Below, piece after piece: positions 29,325 through 38,254 of a DNA stretch of 64,000 nucleotides. The stretch is from positions 1 to 64,000 of the forward strand of contig JBKBNU010000001.1 of NCBI GenBank assembly GCA_046294845.1, given 5' to 3'. The notes below the pieces were generated by a model. The model saw nothing but the letters and a program-made list of their open reading frames with translations, did not search any database and was not told where the DNA came from. Made by a program: the position numbers and the translations under genes. The DNA comes from Micavibrio_C sp046294845. GTDB lineage: Bacteria > Pseudomonadota > Alphaproteobacteria > Micavibrionales > Micavibrionaceae. Within the stretch, counting starts at the first letter, position 1; every line of letters begins with the position of its first letter.

Positions 29325-30698
29325 TTAGACCGAGCGGCGCAACGGCGCTTCGGCCAGTAATGTACTCTCTGGCAAAGACAAACGGCTGGCTCCTGCAATC
29401 ACTTGCGGGTCTTCCCAGACAATCGAATTGAAAGCACCATGCGGTTCTGCCACAGCAGACCAGTGATCATAAATCCGTCCTGTTTCACGGCAGACCCAGA
29501 CTTTGTCTGGGCGGGCATCGGCAGCCTTTTCCAGCCAATGGCGGGATTCTTCCGGCTGTTGCTGGCGCTCGGCAAACTTGGCCCATAAACGGTAAAGGCG
29601 GGCATTGGGCTGTAATTTCTCAGCCATCGCCAGATATTGACGGGCCTCGCCCCATAAGCCGTCTTCCATGGCTACACGGGCCACAGCCAACTGGCTTTCA
29701 ATGCTGTCAGGCTTGATCGCCACCAGACGTTCATACCAGCGCAGGCGCGAAGATATATCGTTGTTCTTTTTCTCGGGCGTCAGTGAGTCCCAGATCGGGA
29801 CCAATTCCGCATGGGGATGAACCCGCCAGCACGCTTCGACTACTTTCACAGCCGCACGGCGATGACCTTCCTCACGGTAAAGGCGCGCGAGCTGCAAAGC
29901 CGCCGGTACGAAACAAGGGTCAATCGTTTGGGCTTTCTTGGCAAAACGTATGGCGTTTTGCTGCTCACCACGATAATGGGCGTCGTCTGATTGCTGTATG
30001 TACAAGGCTTGCAGATCGGATTGGGCCTTTTGGTAATCCATCGCCTTGGTGCGCTGGATCTGTTTGAGAATTTTCTCGGCCTCTTCCCATTGGCGGGCAC
30101 GGATATTGAGCTGGTACACCAGCAACAAGACCCAAGGCTGTTTCGGATGAAGCTTCAGCGCATCACGGGAAAGCTGCAAGGCCTTTTCAAGATCACCGCC
30201 TTCCATTGCTGTGACCATCAGGCCCCGCAAACCGAGGAAGGCTGTATCGCGATGATCGACCAGTTCCTGAAAATGTGCTCTCGCCGCATCCTGATCACCA
30301 CGCAGACGCGCCGCCTGTGCATCAAGGAAGAGTGCCATACCTTTATCGCGCGGCAAAAGCTGGCGCGCCCGAAAGGCCTGATAGGTGGCAATTTTGGAAT
30401 CACCTGCCGCTACAGCCGCCATGCCAAGCGATAAAGCCTGCAACCCCTTTTGATAGCGTTTGCGTTCATGATAGCGGCGCCATGCGCGCGGGATATCCGA
30501 GAGGATCAAATAAACACGGTGCATGAAAAGCACCAGCAGGAAAGCCATATAGAGAACAAGAAAAGCCGGACCCGCTTGCGCGTGAATATTGTAACCATCA
30601 AAGGAAAGATCAATATAACCGGGACGAACATAAAGCCATGCGCCCGCCGCGACCAGCGCTGCTGTTTTAATCATGAACCACAGGGTCTGAAAAAACAT
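29325..30698 (-). CDS. hemY: HemY-like membrane TPR protein
   Basis: A 457-residue inner-membrane protein with two N-terminal transmembrane segments (near 8-26 and 44-64) of the HemY_N type, the pattern 'W.Y.RPGYIDLSFDGY' being typical, followed by a TPR-like helical domain exposed on one side of the membrane. HemY in this sense is a protein of unknown biochemical role linked to haem biosynthesis genes, not protoporphyrinogen oxidase. It lies downstream of the HemD-Mic60 fusion and hemC on the same strand, so the four genes probably form one operon with the small membrane protein gene at its head. Confidence 0.85.
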   Translation of the reverse strand: MFFQTLWFMIKTAALVAAGAWLYVRPGYIDLSFDGYNIHAQAGPAFLVLYMAFLLVLFMHRVYLILSDIPRAWRRYHERKRYQKGLQALSLGMAAVAAGDSKIATYQAFRARQLLPRDKGMALFLDAQAARLRGDQDAARAHFQELVDHRDTAFLGLRGLMVTAMEGGDLEKALQLSRDALKLHPKQPWVLLLVYQLNIRARQWEEAEKILKQIQRTKAMDYQKAQSDLQALYIQQSDDAHYRGEQQNAIRFAKKAQTIDPCFVPAALQLARLYREEGHRRAAVKVVEACWRVHPHAELVPIWDSLTPEKKNNDISSRLRWYERLVAIKPDSIESQLAVARVAMEDGLWGEARQYLAMAEKLQPNARLYRLWAKFAERQQQPEESRHWLEKAADARPDKVWVCRETGRIYDHWSAVAEPHGAFNSIVWEDPQVIAGASRLSLPESTLLAEAPLRRSV

Positions 30699-30768
30699 GA
30701 GGATACTCCCTCCCGATGACGAAGGCCATCATACAACCATGACAGCCGATACACCAGAGGACAGCCGC

Positions 30769-30797
30769 AAAAAACCTGTTTGTTTATGTGGTTTTTA
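30769..30797 (-). terminator. Weak hairpin between hemD-mic60 and hemY
   Basis: A/T-rich stem AAAAACC / GGTTTTT read on the minus strand, followed by T residues, sits in the 108-bp gap. It might reduce, but probably does not block, transcription into hemY. Confidence 0.3.
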
Positions 30798-30806
30798 GGG
30801 TTGTTT

Positions 30807-33335
30807 TTATTGCTGGGGCATGAAAATCGGTTCGCCATCGCCTAACGGCGCGGGCTTGATCGACTCCAGGGTCTGCATCAAGCCTTCCAACTGGGCACCG
30901 CTCGCTGTATAAGGCACACTGCTTTGGGAACCCAGGCCGCCCTTGATCATCTGACCAAGTGATTGCCCCAGCGCCTGCGGATCGAGACCTTCCATAATAT
31001 CTGCCGGTAATCCGCCCACGTTGCTTCCAATATTGCCGCCCATATTCCCCAGGTTGGAAATGGTCTGACTCAGGGCGGTTTGCGGCGGAATTTCAGCCGC
31101 AACTTTGTTTGTCAGCATGACAGAAACCTGATCGGCCAATGATGTCATCAGGGCTTCATCGATCAAGGGCTGCGCTGTTTCACGGGCGGGTCCCTGCAAA
31201 GATTGCAGCTCTGTAACGGCCTGATCTACCTGACCTTCATCCAGTAATTTCTGGGCACGGGCAATAATAGCTTGGGTATCCGTACCTGTGACGAGCTCAC
31301 CGTCTTTTTGAATTTGGAAGACCTCGTTCAGGCGGGCCGTAGCCTTTTCCTTGACCGAAACATCTTCACCCTTGATAGAGGATACAACGATATCGCCTGT
31401 CAGACCTTTCAATTGGTCCGATAAACCCTGACTGGTCAGGACACCCTTGCTCGCTTGCGGTGACAAACGATCGAGTGCCGCGAGCAATTCGGTATCTTCC
31501 TCACCCACCATAGAGCGCATCAACGCCAAATCTTCTTCAAACGATGCATTGCGTTTCAGGGAAGAGCGGAACTGTGTCAGGGCCAGCAGCATGGCAGCGG
31601 CCTTCAGGTCAGTCTGCGAAACACCCTCAAGGGTCTGACCCAGTTCATTATTCTGTGTCTGTGCATTCTCGAGCTGGGGACCGAGCTGGCTCATATCACC
31701 GCCCAAATTCTTCAGCAAATCACCCAGCTGGCTGGTCGAGGTTGAAAGCAGCTCCTGCCCCTGCACCGATTGCTGCATTTCGGCAATTTTTTGCAAAACG
31801 CTGCTCAGGTCGCTTGATCCTGTCAGACTCTGTATCTGTGACTCCAAAGCTGCCATGCGGGCTTGCAGATCACCCGCCTCAGCACCCAGAACACCGCCGG
31901 TCATGGTTTGAGCGACTTCACTGAAAGTGCCAACCTGCGCACTGAGCGTTGTAACACTTTGCTTCATATCGGTTGCTTGCTGCTTGATATCTGAAAGTGT
32001 CTGATCAAGGTCTTCGGGAATCAATTTCTTGAAAGAGAATTGTGCTTCCTTGATCTCTGTTACATCTGAATCAATCCGGTTCACGTCATCGCGTAATGAC
32101 TGAACCTCTTCTTGTACGGCTGTTTGATCGGCATGGCGGGCTTTTTGTGCGCCGGGACCAAGCAAAACAGCAGCAGCCAAAGCCACAGCGGATAACAGAC
32201 CTACAGTGATAGCGGCACTCTTCTTCACGGCACTACTTTCTACCTGCTTCATTTGTTGTTTCAGCACATCAAGACTGATTCCTTCCTGACCCGCCGCAGC
32301 AGGCATGGGGGCAGCCATAGGTGCTGTCTGTGCTTTATCCTGAACCGTGTTCTGCCCTGCATTCTGGTTAGCCACGGCTTTGTTCAGTATATCAGAAATC
32401 TCGATATTGTTCTGCCGTGCTGCTTCGAGTACGTCTTCACGGCGGTTGCCGGGGATGACGTTGCGCTTCTTCCAGCCCTGAACGGTCGTAACAGGGACGC
32501 TCATTTTCGTGGCCATCGGACGAATACCGCCAAATCTTTCGATCACAGCTTCTGCCGGTTCAATCGCATCCTGATCGGTTGTTTGGCCCGTGGCATTATC
32601 CGGTAGTGCATTCATCATCGTTTCTTCCATTTCTTTTTGCGCGGACAGGAGCGCCTGCATACCTGCGCGGTCAGGGGTGGCAGCCACCTGTAGGGACCGC
32701 CATGGTAAAGAGCGCAGCGACTCTACCATTGAATCGGCCAGACACAAGGCTTTTGTTGTCATAAGGTAATGTTCCTTACGGCTAAATTTCATAGCCTTTG
32801 CAAAGGCCTCGGCCGTGCGGGCGGAATAAAACAGGACAGCTGAGGGCGGCTCACCGACCATTTTTTCCAGAATCTCGTCAGGTATCTGCTCTACCAAAAC
32901 TGTCTTGTAAACAATCCGTCTTTCTATCAGCAGGCCGGATACTTGCAGGGGACGGACAATATCAACGCCACTGATATGCAGAAGCGGTTTATCGGGCGAT
33001 AAATTCTGCTCCTTTAACAAGGACTCCAGGGCATTCAGATCAGCGCCAGCACTGGTGACCTTTTCAAATCCCTGCGCCCGCACCCGTTCGGCAGTGACAT
33101 CCCCCACGGTATAAACCGGCAGATCACGACAGGAGCATGCTTTGGCGAAAGGACCAACCGCACCCGCACTGGTAAAAACCAGCCCTTGAAAACGTTCAAT
33201 ATCTGAAAAATCGGCAGATAGTTCCTCGACCAGCAGCATCGGGCAAGAAACAGGGGTGAACCCCAGCGCCTGTACCATCGCCGCAGTCGCTTCATATTCC
33301 TCACGCGGGCGGGTGATCAGGACGGTCTTGCTCAT
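30807..33335 (-). CDS. hemD: HemD-HTH-Mic60 fusion: uroporphyrinogen-III synthase joined to a mitofilin-like protein
   Basis: One uninterrupted frame of 842 residues with several parts in order. Residues 1-235 are a uroporphyrinogen-III synthase (opening 'KTVLITRPREEYEAT', with 'VFTSAGAV', 'VYTVGDVTAERV' and 'VLFYSARTAEAF'), which closes the tetrapyrrole ring for haem. Residues about 262-318 resemble a helix-turn-helix of the type found near this locus ('ERFGGIRPMATKMSVPVTTVQGW'). A transmembrane helix follows at about 373-395, then a coiled-coil (about 400-620) and a helical C-terminus like the Mic60/mitofilin family. Alphaproteobacterial Mic60 usually is a separate gene beside hemD and hemY. 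The start at 33335 has GGAAGGGA about 8 bases upstream; 14 earlier codons are less likely. The next gene on this strand is hemC. Confidence 0.8.
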   Translation of the reverse strand: MSKTVLITRPREEYEATAAMVQALGFTPVSCPMLLVEELSADFSDIERFQGLVFTSAGAVGPFAKACSCRDLPVYTVGDVTAERVRAQGFEKVTSAGADLNALESLLKEQNLSPDKPLLHISGVDIVRPLQVSGLLIERRIVYKTVLVEQIPDEILEKMVGEPPSAVLFYSARTAEAFAKAMKFSRKEHYLMTTKALCLADSMVESLRSLPWRSLQVAATPDRAGMQALLSAQKEMEETMMNALPDNATGQTTDQDAIEPAEAVIERFGGIRPMATKMSVPVTTVQGWKKRNVIPGNRREDVLEAARQNNIEISDILNKAVANQNAGQNTVQDKAQTAPMAAPMPAAAGQEGISLDVLKQQMKQVESSAVKKSAAITVGLLSAVALAAAVLLGPGAQKARHADQTAVQEEVQSLRDDVNRIDSDVTEIKEAQFSFKKLIPEDLDQTLSDIKQQATDMKQSVTTLSAQVGTFSEVAQTMTGGVLGAEAGDLQARMAALESQIQSLTGSSDLSSVLQKIAEMQQSVQGQELLSTSTSQLGDLLKNLGGDMSQLGPQLENAQTQNNELGQTLEGVSQTDLKAAAMLLALTQFRSSLKRNASFEEDLALMRSMVGEEDTELLAALDRLSPQASKGVLTSQGLSDQLKGLTGDIVVSSIKGEDVSVKEKATARLNEVFQIQKDGELVTGTDTQAIIARAQKLLDEGQVDQAVTELQSLQGPARETAQPLIDEALMTSLADQVSVMLTNKVAAEIPPQTALSQTISNLGNMGGNIGSNVGGLPADIMEGLDPQALGQSLGQMIKGGLGSQSSVPYTASGAQLEGLMQTLESIKPAPLGDGEPIFMPQQ

Positions 33336-33377
33336 CTTATATATGTCCCTTCCGGCGCAGATAGTTTGAGGTGTCAA

Positions 33378-34313
33378 TCAGGCGGTCAACAATCCCGCCG
33401 GAATGCGCGCCTTCAAACGCAGGCCCACAATCTGACCCAAGCGACAGGCATCATCCAAAGTCGTGACGCTGCCCTCAATTTCATCGGCATAAATTTCTGT
33501 ACCATCAGGGTCAAGCACACTCACAGCCAGATGCATGCGCCCTTCGCTAAGACGCGCATAAGCGCCAATCGGTGTCCGGCATGACCCGTCCAAAGTCTGT
33601 AAAGCAGCCCGTTCAGCCGATACGGTTATATGCGTTTCGTTATGATTTAGGGGCTGGAGCAGGTTCTTCGTCTGTTGGTCGTCACAACGAACCTCTAAAC
33701 CGATTACCCCTTGGGCTGCACCCGGCAAAAAAGACTCCAGAGAAAAATATTCTTTTATTTCAGATGACAAACCCAGTCTTGTTAAACCGGCAGATGCAAG
33801 AATTAGTGCGTCCACCTGTCCGCCTCTCATCTTTTCGATACGTGTCGGAACATTCCCGCGCAGCGGAACAACCTTCAAATCGGGGCGTTTATTCAGCACA
33901 TAAGCCTGACGACGCAGGGCGGATGTACCAACCACCGCACCCGCAGGCAAATCAGCCAATGACCCGTAACGATCCGACACAAAAACATCACGCGGATCTT
34001 CCCGTTCCAGCACGTGAGATATCTCGAGACCCTCTGGCAGGAAGGACGGCATGTCCTTTAAGGAATGTACACCGCAATCAATCTGACCCTCGATCAGGGC
34101 CCGCTCGATCTCTTTGGCAAAAAGCCCCTTGCCCCCTGCCGCTTCGGACAGGCGTGTTTCACCATGCTCGGGTTTCCAGTCGCCCGATGTCAGGATTTCG
34201 ACAATCTCGATATGCAAATCAGGGCGTGCCTTTTTCAGGGCATCAGCCACCATGTGCGTCTGGACCATGGCCAGGCGGGAACCGCGTGTTCCTATCCGGA
34301 TTTTCTGGGTCAT
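33378..34313 (-). CDS. hemC: Hydroxymethylbilane synthase (porphobilinogen deaminase)
   Basis: A 311-residue enzyme that polymerises four porphobilinogens into hydroxymethylbilane, the step before HemD. 'IRIGTRGSRLAMVQT' at the start, 'GGKGLFAKEIERAL', 'DCGVHSLKDMP' and 'VGTSALRRQA' are the substrate-binding motifs, and the dipyrromethane cofactor cysteine is in 'TLDGSCRTPIGA'. The length is standard. It is directly followed by the HemD fusion gene, whose product is the next enzyme, so the two steps are genetically coupled. Confidence 0.96.
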   Translation of the reverse strand: MTQKIRIGTRGSRLAMVQTHMVADALKKARPDLHIEIVEILTSGDWKPEHGETRLSEAAGGKGLFAKEIERALIEGQIDCGVHSLKDMPSFLPEGLEISHVLEREDPRDVFVSDRYGSLADLPAGAVVGTSALRRQAYVLNKRPDLKVVPLRGNVPTRIEKMRGGQVDALILASAGLTRLGLSSEIKEYFSLESFLPGAAQGVIGLEVRCDDQQTKNLLQPLNHNETHITVSAERAALQTLDGSCRTPIGAYARLSEGRMHLAVSVLDPDGTEIYADEIEGSVTTLDDACRLGQIVGLRLKARIPAGLLTA

Positions 34314-34352
34314 AATAGTCTTACTTCAAGCGGATCAAAACCGGCTCAAGAC

Positions 34353-34682
34353 TTAGCGTATTTCAAAGGACGGGGAAACCGTTTTCTGAGGCAAGGGAAT
34401 CAAGAGGGCTTTTTGCCGTCCCCGACTGTAGGATTCATTCACATGACCCAGCGCCTCCAAATCCTCCTCCAGACTATACCCCTGCGCCTTTATAAAACTG
34501 CGCCGCAGCGTCTTTGCCCCCTCATAAAATCCGACGGCGATCAACCCCGTGACAATGCCCGCAGGAGGGGGCACAACAGCAGCCACCAGCATAAACAGCG
34601 CAAAACGCTTGGTATCCTGCGAACCATGTATGAAGAACACAAGCGTGGATGCAACTGCCGCCTTCTTTAAGCCGGTCATCAT
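34353..34682 (-). CDS. Small membrane protein, hypothetical, about 109 aa
   Basis: A small protein with two hydrophobic segments ('VASTLVFFIH' and 'FALFMLVAAVVPPPAGIVTGLIAVGFYEG') and a polar C-terminal tail that ends 'LPQKTVSPSFEIR'. The start at 34682 has AGGGA 10-11 bases upstream; an open frame extends 12 codons further. No family is recognised. It is the first gene before hemC on the minus strand and could be part of that operon; a role in haem synthesis is unsupported. Confidence 0.6.
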   Translation of the reverse strand: MMTGLKKAAVASTLVFFIHGSQDTKRFALFMLVAAVVPPPAGIVTGLIAVGFYEGAKTLRRSFIKAQGYSLEEDLEALGHVNESYSRGRQKALLIPLPQKTVSPSFEIR

Positions 34683-34787
34683 TACTATATTTCCCTGTCC
34701 CGGATAGCTTTGTTTCACATTTTATAAATTGCCATCTTCTGCCCTCCCACTATACAGTCCTGCCCACGGGAAAGGAACGGAAACCGG

Positions 34788-35849
34788 ATGATTGTCCTAG
34801 GGATTGAGACCAGTTGTGATGAAACCGCCGTTGCTGTTATCAGCGACGATCGTAATATTATGTCCAATCTAGTCCTGAGCCAACTGGAGGAGCACAGGGT
34901 TTTCGGTGGTGTTGTGCCGGAAGTAGCCGCCCGCGCCCATCTTGATTACCTGCCCAAGCTGATCAAAGGCGCGGTCGAGGATGCTGGCATCACTTTTGAG
35001 GATCTGGATGGTGTCGCCGCCACCTGCGGCCCTGGCCTGATTGGCGGGGTCATGGTGGGGATGATGGCGGGAAAAGCAATTGCTGCCTCCCAAGATATTC
35101 CGTTTATAGGCATCAACCATCTGGAAGCCCATGCCCTGACCCCGCGCCTGACAGATGACCTGACGTTTCCTTATTTACTGCTCTTGGTATCAGGTGGTCA
35201 CAGCCAGATATTGGTGGCTGAAGATGTCGGTCTTTATCGCCATTGGGGGGGAACGATTGATGATGCTCTGGGCGAATGCTTTGACAAATCGGCCAAACTG
35301 ATGGGCCTGCCCTACCCGGGCGGCCCCCATCTTGAAAAGGCAGCCCTTCAATGCACCAATCCGGCACGCGCGCGGGAACGTTTTCCCTTGCCGCGCCCTT
35401 TAAAGGGTCGTCCCGAACTGGATTTTTCATTCTCGGGACTGAAAACCGCCGTCAGGGCGCATATCGATCAATTGCCAGAAGGCCCGCTGCAAAAAGAAGA
35501 CGTGCATGATCTGGCCTATGCCTTTCAGGATGCGATTTGCGATGTTCTGCACGACCGCTTGCAAAGGGCGCTCACCCGCTTTCAAGAACAATACAAGACC
35601 CCAAGCCCTGCCTTGGTACTCGCAGGCGGGGTAGCCGCCAATTTGCGTATCCGCGAGGCGCTGACTGCCCTCGCGCAAGAAAAAGGCTTCCGCTTTGTTG
35701 CTCCGCCGGTCAAGCTGTGTTCTGATAATGCAGCGATGATTGCGTGGGCCGGTATCGAGCATTTACGTTGTGGCCATACCAGCCCGCTTGATATCGCGGC
35801 CCGCCCGCGCTGGCCTTTGCAAGAAGGGGAAGGATCGAAAGAGCAATGA
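34788..35849 (+). CDS. tsaD: tRNA N6-adenosine threonylcarbamoyltransferase
   Basis: The 353-residue TsaD/Gcp/Kae1 ATPase, which makes the t6A base at position 37 of ANN-decoding tRNAs together with TsaB, TsaC and TsaE. It begins 'VLGIETSCDETAVAV' and carries the metal-binding histidines in 'HLEAHAL', 'LLLVSGGHSQ' and, near the C-terminus, 'LAGGVAANLRIREAL'. The gene overlaps gpsA by 4 bases (ATGA). Length and motifs are complete. Confidence 0.97.
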   Translation: MIVLGIETSCDETAVAVISDDRNIMSNLVLSQLEEHRVFGGVVPEVAARAHLDYLPKLIKGAVEDAGITFEDLDGVAATCGPGLIGGVMVGMMAGKAIAASQDIPFIGINHLEAHALTPRLTDDLTFPYLLLLVSGGHSQILVAEDVGLYRHWGGTIDDALGECFDKSAKLMGLPYPGGPHLEKAALQCTNPARARERFPLPRPLKGRPELDFSFSGLKTAVRAHIDQLPEGPLQKEDVHDLAYAFQDAICDVLHDRLQRALTRFQEQYKTPSPALVLAGGVAANLRIREALTALAQEKGFRFVAPPVKLCSDNAAMIAWAGIEHLRCGHTSPLDIAARPRWPLQEGEGSKEQ

Positions 35850-36838
35850 CAACAATCGGTATTATAGGCGCCGGCGCCTGGGGCACGGCTCTCGCCCAGA
35901 ATTTGGCCCTGAACAATCACAACGTCATGCTTTGGGCACGTGACCCTGCCTTGGCAGACGATATCAATATCACGCACCATAACCGTCGTTACCTGCCGGA
36001 AACCCAGCTGCACCCTGCGGTCAAGGCCACCAGTGATTTGAAGAGTGCTTGCGCCAGTGATGTGTTGCTGGTGGTTATCCCTGCCCAGCATATGCGGTCC
36101 ATTTTGACGCAAGCCGCCCCCTTCATTGAGCCGGATAAAAAAATTGTCCTGTGCTCGAAGGGCATCGAAATTGAAACCGGCAAGCTGATGTCGGATGTGG
36201 CGGGCGATGTCCTGCCTGCTGCGATGATCGCCGTTCTGAGCGGCCCGAATTTCGCCCATGAAATTGCCCGTGGCCTGCCTGCAGCAGCAGCCATGGCAAG
36301 TATTTATAAAACCATGATGCTTCCTGTACGCGATCTGATCGCCAGCCCGCGTTTTCGCATCTATACCAATAATGATGTAGTCGGCACCGAAGTCGGCGGG
36401 GCGGTTAAAAACGTCATTGCCATTATTTGCGGGATCGTCGCCGGTAAAGGCCTTGGTGAAAATGCCCGTGCGGCTGTTGTGACACGCGGCGTTCATGAGA
36501 TGGCCAAATTGGCCGAAGCCATGGGCGGCAAACGTGAAACATTAATGGGCCTATCGGGGCTGGGCGATTTGCTGCTCACCTGCTCTTCCATGAAATCCCG
36601 TAATTTCTCCCTTGGTCATGCTCTCGGTCAGGGGCAAAGCCTGTCCTCTATCCTGAAAAGCAGACAAGGCATCACTGAGGGTGTTCCTACGGCAGAGGCG
36701 GTCGCCAAACTGGCCCTACGCTATAAGGTCGAGATGCCTTTGATCACCGCCATCCATCAATGTCTTGCAGGCGAGATGGATGTCGATAGTGCTGTAAAAC
36801 TCCTGATGGAACGCCCCCTCGTCCACGAAGAGGCTTAA
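35846..36838 (+). CDS. gpsA: Glycerol-3-phosphate dehydrogenase [NAD(P)+]
   Basis: A 330-residue enzyme that reduces dihydroxyacetone phosphate to sn-glycerol 3-phosphate for phospholipid synthesis. The NAD(P)-binding 'GIIGAGAWGTALAQNLA' begins at residue 4, followed by 'LCSKGIE', 'AVLSGPNFAHEI' and the catalytic Lys region 'GGAVKNVIAIICG'. The start overlaps the end of tsaD (ATGA), so translation is coupled, an arrangement common in alphaproteobacteria. Confidence 0.97.
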   Translation: MTTIGIIGAGAWGTALAQNLALNNHNVMLWARDPALADDINITHHNRRYLPETQLHPAVKATSDLKSACASDVLLVVIPAQHMRSILTQAAPFIEPDKKIVLCSKGIEIETGKLMSDVAGDVLPAAMIAVLSGPNFAHEIARGLPAAAAMASIYKTMMLPVRDLIASPRFRIYTNNDVVGTEVGGAVKNVIAIICGIVAGKGLGENARAAVVTRGVHEMAKLAEAMGGKRETLMGLSGLGDLLLTCSSMKSRNFSLGHALGQGQSLSSILKSRQGITEGVPTAEAVAKLALRYKVEMPLITAIHQCLAGEMDVDSAVKLLMERPLVHEEA

Positions 36839-36862
36839 TCAATATAAAAAGGGTCAAGGAAT

Positions 36863-37264
36863 ATGGCTTACTGGCTGATGAAATCGGAACCGTTTGTCTG
36901 GTCTTGGGACCAACAAAAGGCCGTCAAGACCGCACCGTGGACAGACGTGCGCAATTATCAGGCGCGCAATAACATGAAAGCGATGAAGAAAGGCGATCAG
37001 GCCTTTTTCTACCATTCCACCAAAGGCCTTCAGATCGTGGGCATCATGGAAATCGTCAAGGAACATTACCCCGACCCCAAGGACGAACGTTTTGTATTGG
37101 TCGATGTCAAGGCAACCGAAGCCTTCAAAACGCCCGTATCACTGGCCGACATCAAAGCGCACAAGGGATTGCAGGATATGGCAATGATCCGTCAGTCACG
37201 CCTTTCGGTTTCGCCTGTGACGGCTGCCGAATGGAAAATTATCTGCAAGATGGGTGGACTTTAA
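36863..37264 (+). CDS. EVE domain protein
   Basis: A 133-residue single EVE domain, a PUA-like fold that binds modified bases in DNA or RNA. The family's opening 'YWLMKSEP' is followed by 'DVRNYQARNNMKAMKKGDQAFFYHS', 'GIMEIVKEHYPDP' and 'RQSRLSVSPVT'. Stand-alone EVE proteins have no settled function. The gene lies 24 bp after gpsA, with AAGG before its start, in the same operon. Confidence 0.9.
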   Translation: MAYWLMKSEPFVWSWDQQKAVKTAPWTDVRNYQARNNMKAMKKGDQAFFYHSTKGLQIVGIMEIVKEHYPDPKDERFVLVDVKATEAFKTPVSLADIKAHKGLQDMAMIRQSRLSVSPVTAAEWKIICKMGGL

Positions 37265-37279
37265 CCGCCCGAGGCGCCC

Positions 37280-38023
37280 TTAGTTTGAAGGGGGCTTGGG
37301 GAAGTTCTGCGGCCGCAGACGCGCTGGTGCTGCCGGACCATCCATGACAAGCGGTTCAACAGCCAGATGCCATTGCCCCTGATCGTTCCTGGTCACCATG
37401 TATTTTCCAAACTCGGTCAGCTTGCCATCCATCAGTTTTTCAAGAAGCTCGACAACGGCGGGCGATTGCGGCACGTCAATCGACTCTTTTTCCGAACCCA
37501 GCGGATTAGCCTTGTAATAAAAAGTCAAAAAGCCGCCACCCATACCGTTATAGATATATTCAGCCTGAATTTTTCCTTCATGGATATCAGGCTCGGCCAT
37601 TGTGATGACATTATTCTTGATCAGGTAATCGGCAAGTTTCGTAGCTTTTTCCAGCGGCAAATACCCGTCACCATCCTTGTTTTCTACTGCGCCATGCTGC
37701 GGATCGACATGTTTGGCCTTGAGCTTGCCACGCACATCATCATCGGCATTGGTGTCATAAATAAACTTTGCAGCCAGCAGTCCGTGGGTTTCAGCATCGA
37801 CATTCCCGCACATACTAAGCGCGATATCGCGCAAGGCTGGCACGACACGCTGATCGTAATCGGCCTTCATACCGGACGCCGTCACAGGGAACCAGTCTTG
37901 AGGATTTTCGGGTTCGCGTAAGACCGCGATGCCTACAGCAGATGCCGTTGCCAGAGCAAATATACCCATCAGCCCCGCGAGCTCTTTTTTGGTAAAACCC
38001 ATATTCTGGTTAAAACGCGCCAT
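37280..38023 (-). CDS. Membrane-anchored hypothetical protein, 247 aa
   Basis: A short cytoplasmic N-terminus is followed by one hydrophobic helix ('LAGLMGIFALATASAVGIAVL', about 16-36) and then a periplasmic domain of about 200 residues, so the protein is probably anchored in the inner membrane or secreted. The periplasmic part is soluble, with an EF-hand-like acidic patch ('NKDGDGYLPLEKA'). I recognise no family. It converges with the EVE gene, the two ends being 16 bp apart. Confidence 0.72.
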   Translation of the reverse strand: MARFNQNMGFTKKELAGLMGIFALATASAVGIAVLREPENPQDWFPVTASGMKADYDQRVVPALRDIALSMCGNVDAETHGLLAAKFIYDTNADDDVRGKLKAKHVDPQHGAVENKDGDGYLPLEKATKLADYLIKNNVITMAEPDIHEGKIQAEYIYNGMGGGFLTFYYKANPLGSEKESIDVPQSPAVVELLEKLMDGKLTEFGKYMVTRNDQGQWHLAVEPLVMDGPAAPARLRPQNFPKPPSN

Positions 38024-38177
38024 GACCTGCCCCTTGTTACATAATTATGTATTTTTCCTAGCAAGCTTCTGCCCCCGCTGTCAAAAAATGAAACAGATAC
38101 GAGCCCACCCTCTTTCTATCTCAACGCCTGATTGTGCGCCGCACGATCAAAATTTCATTTTTTATTAACTTCTGTGG

Positions 38178-38194
38178 TATAGTCAGTGACTATA
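38178..38194. promoter_or_regulatory. Perfect palindrome before the hydrolase cluster
   Basis: TATAGTCA-g-TGACTATA is a perfect 17-bp dyad, 61 bp upstream of the first hydrolase gene, in a 231-bp gap with a divergent gene. It looks like an operator for a dimeric regulator; the regulator is unknown. Confidence 0.5.
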
Positions 38195-38254
38195 AAACAG
38201 GGGGGCGAAAGCTCCTGAATAAAAAAATATAATAAAAACAGGGCTCTTTCCGTT

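Noticed and set aside
35582..36496. Minus-strand frame of 304 residues across tsaD and gpsA
   Set aside because: Antisense to two well-conserved enzymes; composition is typical of a shadow frame.
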